DNA from: Pseudomonadota bacterium
Lineage (GTDB): Bacteria; Pseudomonadota; Gammaproteobacteria; Xanthomonadales; Wenzhouxiangellaceae
Direction of reading: 5' to 3'
Length of the DNA: 64,000 nucleotides
NCBI GenBank assembly: GCA_013285445.1
Contig: CP053448.1
Span: forward strand, 744,001-808,000
Shown here: positions 58,260-64,000 of the stretch, one piece after another
Numbering within the stretch: the stretch's first letter is position 1
How the letters are laid out: each line of letters starts with the position of its first letter
Program-made: the position numbers and the translations under genes
The notes under the pieces: generated by a model
Told to the model about the DNA's origin: nothing
Databases searched by the model: none
Seen by the model: the letters and a program-made list of their open reading frames with translations, nothing else

Positions 58260-59396
58260 TTATCCCCCGCCGGGGATCCGGGGAAAGGTGGTGCGTCTCA
58301 GCGATCGCGCTGACCTGAGCCGTCTCGCCTGTTCGGGCTTGTTTGCCGCGGGCTCGATCGGTCGATGGATGATCGCCGCCCGGATCGCCCCGATTCGCTG
58401 CGCGACGGGATGGTCCCCGAGCTGCGGGGACGCTCGTGCTGCTGGATCGGCGGCTGTATTCGGCCAGCCGGCGGCGCGCTGGCGTGATCGCTTGATGGCG
58501 CGCGCCGGCGCGCGGCCTCCGGCGCTTGACGGGAAGCCGCGGGGTCGAATCGGGGCACCGCCCGTTGCCGTGGTCTGTCTGCCATCGAAGGGGGGGCTCT
58601 CGACCCGGCGGGTGACGTCACGCAGCCGGATGGTCGGCATGCGCGGCGCTTCGCTGACTGGCTGCCTGGCGCGGCGCGGCTGGTTGAATCGTGCCGACGA
58701 TGGCGATTGCCGCTGGCGTTCGAGTCGCGGCGTCGAACGCGCTGCCGGCGCACTGCGTCGGCTGGCGGCTCGCTGCCGGACGTCCGAACGCGAGCTGGCC
58801 CGGCTCGCGCCGCGAATCGACTGCTGGCGCAGGTCGGGCTGCCGGGATGCGGCCGGCAGCCGGGACGACGACCAGCGGCGCGCAGCGCGATCCGGCCGCT
58901 GACTGCGTGCGGTCAGCGATTGCCGCCGCTCGAGTGCGTACAGCCGCTGATCGATCTGGCGGACGCGAGTGTGGGCGTCATGACGGCCGACATGCCGGTA
59001 TCGGTACGTGAGGTATCCAGACCACCGCCACGGGCGGTCGTAGTGGTGTGCGTAGCGATGCCAGGGATAGCTGTAGCCGAAACGGATGCCCACGGTGGTG
59101 CGAATCGGTCGATGGCCGTAGTACCAGCCCGGATAGGGGTAATACCAGGGATCGTAGTAGTGAACCGCAACCGAATAGGGATGATAGTGCCGGCTGAAAT
59201 AGAAATAATCCAGAGACCAGTAGGGATACAGCGCCGGGTTGAGTGATACGCTTGTCGACACCCGGCCGGAAGTATGGCCGCGCTCGTAATAGACGCCGTC
59301 CCCGGACGGGTACTGGTAGTAGGTCACACAGCCGCTCAGCACGGCCAGAGCTGAGCAGGCCAGCAGCAGTTTCGCGATGACAGTTGGTCTGATCAT
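58260..59396 (-). CDS. Lipoprotein with Tyr/His/Trp-rich middle and Arg/Ser-rich tail
   Basis: 378 residues from ATG 59396, leader MIRPTVIAKLLLACSALAVL, lipobox LSGC. Residues about 30-130 are dense in Tyr, His, Pro and Trp (HPYSVAVHYYDPWYYPYP), and from about 150 on the sequence is Arg-, Ser- and Pro-rich with little hydrophobic content. I recognise no enzyme. The first half may be a surface adhesin-like or metal-binding fold, the tail a polybasic linker that could bind nucleic acid or wall polymers. The Arg-rich part may be partly non-functional. Confidence 0.6.
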   Translation of the reverse strand: MIRPTVIAKLLLACSALAVLSGCVTYYQYPSGDGVYYERGHTSGRVSTSVSLNPALYPYWSLDYFYFSRHYHPYSVAVHYYDPWYYPYPGWYYGHRPIRTTVGIRFGYSYPWHRYAHHYDRPWRWSGYLTYRYRHVGRHDAHTRVRQIDQRLYALERRQSLTARSQRPDRAARRWSSSRLPAASRQPDLRQQSIRGASRASSRSDVRQRAASRRSAPAARSTPRLERQRQSPSSARFNQPRRARQPVSEAPRMPTIRLRDVTRRVESPPFDGRQTTATGGAPIRPRGFPSSAGGRAPARAIKRSRQRAAGWPNTAADPAARASPQLGDHPVAQRIGAIRAAIIHRPIEPAANKPEQARRLRSARSLRRTTFPRIPGGG

Positions 59397-59440
59397 GATA
59401 GACAGCCTACACCATCGGCATGAATCCATCCTGAACCGGC

Positions 59441-60070
59441 TCAGGTCCCCGGCGCCTGGTCTGAGCTCGCCAGCAGGCGCTCGAGCTCCGATGCCGCCAT
59501 ACGGCGCTGGCTGCGGCCGTCGACCGGGCTGGGCGGGGCCTGCAGGGCGTCGCGTCCGATCATCTGCAAAAGCTCAACCGTGCTTCCGCCGCCTTCGATG
59601 ACCAGTACATCGACCTCGCGGTGGCAGCCATCGTGCCAGCGGATGCGCCGGCTTTCCTGCTGGAACGGCAGGTGGCGTTCGATCAAAAACCGAACCACCG
59701 CGTCAGGATCGTCGGCGAACACGTGCAGACTGATTCGCGAGTGCTCGTCGGCGGTGCCGTCGAGCACCGGGCCGACCAGACGCGGCCGGAACGACTCAAA
59801 CAGGCGCATGGCCGACAGGGCAGAACGGCGCAGCTCATAGAGATTGGCGGCATGCGCGTCGCCACCGTAGAGCTGTTGCCAGTCGCGCAGCGCCTGATCC
59901 ACCTCGCTGTTGGACGGCAGGCCTGCGCGCGGTGAAATGCCCATGCGACGCGCGGCTTTCTGCTTGGCGGCCAGAAAGCTGCGCTGTCCTTCGGTGGCCA
60001 TGATGCGGGCGGCCTCGGCGGCCACTTCGCGGCGCAGCCGGCTGGTCTTCGATGCTTGCCGGGAAGCCAT
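59441..60070 (-). CDS. Protein of unknown function
   Basis: 209 residues from ATG 60070 (MASRQASKTSRLRREVAAEA), 5 bases after the PBP1A stop in the same direction. The N-terminal 70 residues are basic and helical (RIMATEGQRSFLAAKQKAARRMG); the C-terminal part has RISLHVFADDPDAVVRFLIERHLPFQ and VDVLVIEGGGSTVELLQMIG. It looks like a nucleotide-utilising regulator but I cannot place it. Likely part of the mrcA transcript. Confidence 0.65.
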   Translation of the reverse strand: MASRQASKTSRLRREVAAEAARIMATEGQRSFLAAKQKAARRMGISPRAGLPSNSEVDQALRDWQQLYGGDAHAANLYELRRSALSAMRLFESFRPRLVGPVLDGTADEHSRISLHVFADDPDAVVRFLIERHLPFQQESRRIRWHDGCHREVDVLVIEGGGSTVELLQMIGRDALQAPPSPVDGRSQRRMAASELERLLASSDQAPGT

Positions 60071-60075
60071 ATCGG

Positions 60076-62574
60076 TCAGAAGATCTCGTAGGGGTCTGTC
60101 TGGGTTTGGGTGTTGCCGGCCGATTCGAGCGGTGGCAGGTTGTCGCTGTGGAACCACTCCTGGATGGCGCCCGGGGTGTCGGGACGGGTGCGCAACCCGG
60201 TTTCAGGATTGATCGGTGCGCGTGTGATGCCAACCGGCGCCGGCTGGCGGGTTTCCGGACGTCCCTCGAGCGCGGTCGCCATGAACTCCACCCACAGCGG
60301 CAGCGCCGTGCGTCCGCCCTGTTCCTGGCGTCCCAGCGATTGATTGTCGTCCATGCCGAGCCAGACGGTGGTCACGATGCCGCCGGCATAGCCCGAAAAC
60401 CAGGTGTCGCGCTGATCGTTGGTGGTGCCGGTCTTGCCGGCCAGGTCATTGCGTTCCAGCGCCAGCGCCCGCCGACCGGTGCCGCGGCGAACGACGTCCG
60501 CCAGCATGGAGTCGATCAGCCAGACGGTCTGCGGGCTGATGACCCGTTCGGCATGCTGCGGTCTCGGTGGCCCGATCAGCGGCTGTTCGTCGATATTGGC
60601 ATCGGCCGGTGTTTCCGGCTGCAGGCGACGCAGCGCCGGCTGCGTCGCCTCGGGGGTCGGACCCGCCTCTGGCGCAGGTGCGGTCGGGGGCGGGATGGGC
60701 GGGCAGCGCCGACAGACCGTGCGCCATTGGGGCTCGTGGAGCGCCTCGCCATCAGCATCGCGGATGCTGTAGAGAAAGCGGGGGGGAACGGCATGGCCGC
60801 CGTTGGCGAAGATGGCGTAGGCGGCAGCCAGTCGCAGTGGCGTCATCGAGGCAGAGCCAAGCGCCAGGGAGGGTCCGGCAGGCAGATCCTCGCGCTGAAA
60901 TCCGAAGCGGGTTACGTAATCGCGCCCCTGATCGACGCCCATCGCCATGAGCAGGCGGACGCTGACCAGGTTGCGCGAATGGATCATGGCCTCGCGCAGT
61001 CTGGTCGGCCCAAAAAAACGACGCGAGAAGTTGGTTGGTTTCCACACTCGTTCCATGGACGGATCGTCGAACACGACCGGTGCGTCGTTGACCAGTGAAG
61101 CGGGCGTAAAGCCGTGGTCGAGCGCTGCAGCATAGATGAACGGCTTGAACGCCGAACCGGGCTGGCGCCGGCTCTGGGTTGCGCGGTTGAACTGGCTGAG
61201 CGTGAAGTCCAGGCCTCCGATCATTGCCAGAATGGCGCCGGTATCGGCTTCCAGCGCGACCAGGGCGGCTTCGGCTTCCGGCAGCTGGGCCAGTTGCCAC
61301 TGCTCGTCATGCCGATACACGCGGACCAGGTCCCCGGGCTCCAGCATGCCGGAGACGGCATCCGGTTCGGCACCGACGGAGTCACGATCGACAAACGGTC
61401 GTGCCCAGGTCAGATCTTCCAGCGTCAGCGTAACCTGCTCGTCCTCGCCGGTGACCAGCACGGCTTGTTCCGGCGTCGTTTCGAGCACCACCGCCGGCAT
61501 CAGACCGGCCACACTGCGAATTTCCGAAAGGCGCTCGCCAAGCGCTTCCTGCCAACCATCCTCAATCAGTTCGGGCGCGATGAAGGCGCGCTGCTCCGGG
61601 CCGCGCCAGCCGTGGCGACGATCATAGGCAAGCAGCCCATTGCGCACCGTTCGATCGGCGCTGCGCTGCAGCCGTGAGTCAATCGTCGTCCAGACGGTCA
61701 GTCCGGCCGAGTAGGCGGTGTTGCTGCCAAACCGGTCAACCGTTTCCTGGCGTGCCATTTCGGCGATCCAGGGCGCGTCGAGCTGAACTTTCGGGCCGTG
61801 GTAACTGGCGGTGTTCGGCGCAGTCCGTGCTTGCCGGTACTGAATCTCGTCGATGTGACCGAGGTGTCGCATTCGCTCCAGAATCCAGTTGCGCCGAACC
61901 ATGGCTCGTTGTGGATTGGTGATGGGATTGTCGCGCGACGGTGCCTTGGGCAGTCCGGCGATCATGGCGGCTTCGGCCAGGGTCAGGGCCTCGAGCGGCT
62001 TGCCGTAATAGACCTGAGCGGCGGCGGCCACACCATAGGCGCGGTGGCCGAGGAATTCCTTGTTGAGATAGAGCTCGAGAATGTCGTCCTTGTCAAGTTC
62101 GCGTTCGATTCTCAGCGCCAGCAGCATTTCGCGCAGCTTGCGGGTAATGGTGTAGTCGGTCGACAGAAAGAATCGGCGCGCGACCTGCTGGGTAATGGTG
62201 CTGCCCCCGGGCACGCGTCCTCGGCCCATGCTCAGCGCGTACAGCCAGACGGCCCGCATCGTGCCGCGCCAGTCGATCCCCGGGTGGCTGTAGAAGCGAT
62301 CGTCCTCGGCAGCCAGAAAAGCCAGCTTGAGTGTCGATGGGATTTCGTCGAGGGTGACCGGCTGGCGGCGCTGCTCGCCGATCTCGGCCATCAGCTGGCT
62401 GTCGGCTGAGTAGATGCGCAGTGGTACCTGCAGCTGCACGTCCCGCAGGGACTCGACGGACGGCAGCGAGGGCACGATTGTCAGCCAAATCACGAGGACG
62501 CCGATACATGCCAATGCGAACAACAGAAAAAACAGACGGATAGAAAAAACTATTAAAGGCTTTATTCGAACCAT
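60076..62574 (-). CDS. mrcA: Penicillin-binding protein 1A
   Basis: 832 residues. An N-terminal membrane helix (FSIRLFFLLFALACIGVLVIW), a GT51 glycosyltransferase domain with catalytic EDDRFYSHPG and GGSTITQQVARRFFL, and a transpeptidase domain with SAFK (near residue 475), SRN and KTGTTND (near 714). It polymerises and cross-links peptidoglycan. A Pro-rich insert with a CRRC motif sits between SRN and KTG. Divergent from pilM, the usual gammaproteobacterial order. Confidence 0.97.
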   Translation of the reverse strand: MVRIKPLIVFSIRLFFLLFALACIGVLVIWLTIVPSLPSVESLRDVQLQVPLRIYSADSQLMAEIGEQRRQPVTLDEIPSTLKLAFLAAEDDRFYSHPGIDWRGTMRAVWLYALSMGRGRVPGGSTITQQVARRFFLSTDYTITRKLREMLLALRIERELDKDDILELYLNKEFLGHRAYGVAAAAQVYYGKPLEALTLAEAAMIAGLPKAPSRDNPITNPQRAMVRRNWILERMRHLGHIDEIQYRQARTAPNTASYHGPKVQLDAPWIAEMARQETVDRFGSNTAYSAGLTVWTTIDSRLQRSADRTVRNGLLAYDRRHGWRGPEQRAFIAPELIEDGWQEALGERLSEIRSVAGLMPAVVLETTPEQAVLVTGEDEQVTLTLEDLTWARPFVDRDSVGAEPDAVSGMLEPGDLVRVYRHDEQWQLAQLPEAEAALVALEADTGAILAMIGGLDFTLSQFNRATQSRRQPGSAFKPFIYAAALDHGFTPASLVNDAPVVFDDPSMERVWKPTNFSRRFFGPTRLREAMIHSRNLVSVRLLMAMGVDQGRDYVTRFGFQREDLPAGPSLALGSASMTPLRLAAAYAIFANGGHAVPPRFLYSIRDADGEALHEPQWRTVCRRCPPIPPPTAPAPEAGPTPEATQPALRRLQPETPADANIDEQPLIGPPRPQHAERVISPQTVWLIDSMLADVVRRGTGRRALALERNDLAGKTGTTNDQRDTWFSGYAGGIVTTVWLGMDDNQSLGRQEQGGRTALPLWVEFMATALEGRPETRQPAPVGITRAPINPETGLRTRPDTPGAIQEWFHSDNLPPLESAGNTQTQTDPYEIF

Positions 62575-62672
62575 GAGTTATGGTAAATGTAGGCACTGAC
62601 AAGTCGGGTTGACTCACGTCTTGGACGTGACGCAGAGTCAAAAGTGCCCCGGCACGCATTCCGGGCCAGGGC

Positions 62673-62705
62673 TTGGAGAAGAGGGTAGCACAGTCCTATA
62701 CTGTG
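62673..62705 (+). promoter_or_regulatory. pilM: Candidate pilM promoter with operator-like repeat
   Basis: TTGGAG (62673-62678), 18-nt spacer, TATACT (62697-62702). A perfect repeat CACAGT-CCTAT-ACTGTG (62689-62705) covers the -10, which suggests control of the pilMNOPQ operon by a dimeric regulator. 96 bases separate it from the pilM ATG. Confidence 0.45.
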
Positions 62706-62800
62706 TCGGCCCGGCCAGACAAGGGGTGCTGCCGGGCTCTGGGCAAGGACGAGTGAAACCGGCGATTGGCAATGCCGAACAGAGGGCGCAAGCAATAACG

Positions 62801-63874
62801 ATGAGCGAACTGTTGAGAAAGCTGTTGGGAGCGGCGCCGCCGCCGTTGCTGGGCGTGGATATCGGCTCCAGCAGCATCAAGGTGCTGCAGCTCGGAAACG
62901 GTGGTTCCGGCTACCGGGTCGAGGCGTATGCCGTCGAAACCATGCCCGAAGGCGCGATCAGCGAAGGCAATATTGCCGATATCGAGCGCGTTGCCGAAGC
63001 CGTCAAGCGTGCGGTCAAGCGTTCCGGCAGCAAGGCCAAGGCCTGCGCCCTGGCCGTCAGCGGCTCGGCGGTCATCACCAAGGTGATCAATCTGCCGGCC
63101 GATTTGTCAGATGACGATATCGAGGCGCAGATCGAAGTCGAGGCCGGGCAGTACATTCCTTATCCGCGCGAGGAAGTGAGTCTGGATTTCGAGGTGCTGG
63201 GTCCGTCCGCGCGCAATGCAGATCTGACCGAGGTGCTGCTGGCAGCGTCCAAGACTGAACATGTTGACCGCTGTCGGGAAGTGGGCGACCTGGCCGGGCT
63301 GACTGTTCGCGTCGTCGACGTCGAGTCCTATGCCATCGCCAACGCGTTCGAGCTGGTGCGCCGTCGCGTCGGTATCGACGAAAACGAGGCGATCGCGGTC
63401 CTGAACATGGGCGCTTCGACGTCCACGCTGATTGCGCTTCGGGGCGGCCGCGGCATCTACAGCCGCGAGCATGCCTTTGGTGGCCAGGAACTGACCGAGG
63501 AGTGCATGCGGCGCTACGGCATGGACGCCGAACAGGCCAATTTCCTGCAGCGCGGAGAGACACCGCCGGCCGGGTTCGAGGATGAACTGCTCGAGCCGTT
63601 TCGCCAGAACGTGATCCAGCAGATCAACCGGGCGCTGCAGTTCTATTCCTCGTCGAGCGATTACACCGGAATCAGCACGCTGTTTCTGACCGGAGGTGCG
63701 GCGCTGACGCCGGGCCTGGCCGAGGCGGTTGGCGATGAGGTGGGCATTTCCTGCGAGATGGCCGACCCGATCGAGGGGCTGCGGCTGGCGCCAAGCATCG
63801 ACGCGGCTCGTCTGGAGCGCGTTCGTCCGGCTCTGACAACAGCCTGTGGACTTGCTTTGCGGGGATTCGACTGA
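62801..63874 (+). CDS. pilM: Type IV pilus assembly protein PilM
   Basis: 357 residues from ATG 62801. Actin/FtsA-like ATP-binding protein: LGVDIGSSSIKVLQL (phosphate 1), VLNMGASTSTLIAL (phosphate 2), LTGGAALTPGLAEAV (adenosine). It sits on the inner-membrane cytoplasmic face and binds PilN. First of the pilMN... operon. Confidence 0.97.
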   Translation: MSELLRKLLGAAPPPLLGVDIGSSSIKVLQLGNGGSGYRVEAYAVETMPEGAISEGNIADIERVAEAVKRAVKRSGSKAKACALAVSGSAVITKVINLPADLSDDDIEAQIEVEAGQYIPYPREEVSLDFEVLGPSARNADLTEVLLAASKTEHVDRCREVGDLAGLTVRVVDVESYAIANAFELVRRRVGIDENEAIAVLNMGASTSTLIALRGGRGIYSREHAFGGQELTEECMRRYGMDAEQANFLQRGETPPAGFEDELLEPFRQNVIQQINRALQFYSSSSDYTGISTLFLTGGAALTPGLAEAVGDEVGISCEMADPIEGLRLAPSIDAARLERVRPALTTACGLALRGFD

Positions 63875-64000
63875 TGGCCAGAATCAACCTATTGCCCTGG
63901 CGGGAAAATCTCCGACAGGAAAGACAGCGCAACTTCATCGGTGCACTGATCGGGACGGCGGTACTGGCCATTGCGGTGGTCTTTCTGGTCAGTCACCTGT
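63874..64000 (+). CDS. pilN: Type IV pilus assembly protein PilN, N-terminal part
   Basis: Begins at ATG 63874 overlapping the pilM TGA by 1 base; 42 residues run to the window edge. MARINLLPWRENLRQERQRN is the PilM-binding INLLPWR motif, followed by the inner-membrane helix. Partial only because the window ends. Confidence 0.93.
   Translation, partial: MARINLLPWRENLRQERQRNFIGALIGTAVLAIAVVFLVSHL

Overview
The window is a 64 kb stretch of a high-GC gammaproteobacterial chromosome. Gene density is very high, neighbours commonly overlap by 1-23 bases, and I see no transposase, integrase, tRNA, rRNA or CRISPR array. The gene set (Xps-like type II secretion genes, PilM/PilN beside PBP1A, a three-domain monothiol glutaredoxin, many GGDEF and sugar-decorating enzymes) suggests a free-living bacterium near the Xanthomonadales/Chromatiales, perhaps Wenzhouxiangellaceae. 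That placement is inference from gene content, not from a marker gene.

Layout. 1-8.5 kb: start of the stress kinase SrkA (minus), an envelope protein, glutamate synthase gltBD (minus) and a glutaredoxin fusion. 8.5-13.3 kb: exonuclease III, a deacetylase-glycosyltransferase-sulfotransferase operon and an SRAP/HMCES-like protein. 13.4-18.4 kb: two tandem envelope-anchored diguanylate cyclases. 18.4-24 kb: SET protein, ElaA acetyltransferase, DUF1232 and MAPEG proteins, an LEA-like lipoprotein and two orphan peptide-type ABC permeases. 24-28 kb: proVWX osmoprotectant transporter and pyrophosphatase. 27.6-32.5 kb: SGNH/MBOAT polysaccharide acylation pair and two divergent paralogous methyltransferases. 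32.4-34.1 kb: prmA and rsmE. 34.2-39.5 kb: type II secretion gspGHIJKLMN. 39.5-44 kb: IMPase/CysQ-like, nudE, hemJ, erpA, ampE and an amidohydrolase. 44-48.3 kb: ABC ATPase, FtsX-type permease and AttH-like lipocalin. 48.3-56.3 kb: panD, pgi, a MATE pump, sppA and a sodium:alanine symporter. 56.3-64 kb: mnmG, a Tyr/His/Trp-rich lipoprotein, an unknown gene, PBP1A, then pilM and the start of pilN.

Most genes are housekeeping or envelope functions. Themes that recur are nitrogen assimilation (gltBD), Fe-S and redox maintenance (glutaredoxin fusion, erpA, hemJ), envelope building (PBP1A, sulfation, acylation, type II secretion, type IV pilus) and c-di-GMP signalling.

The most interesting signals are in short non-coding stretches. 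(1) Downstream of gltD, on the minus strand, a promoter whose -10 is covered by a near-consensus Fur box is followed by two hairpins and a U-tract. This looks like a Fur-repressed small RNA of about 114 nt with an anti-Shine-Dalgarno loop. (2) A well-formed promoter and an intrinsic terminator enclose a transcript of about 92 nt upstream of erpA. (3) panD has a structured leader ending in a strong terminator, with a possible competing antiterminator pairing. All three were found by eye and have not been folded or searched computationally.
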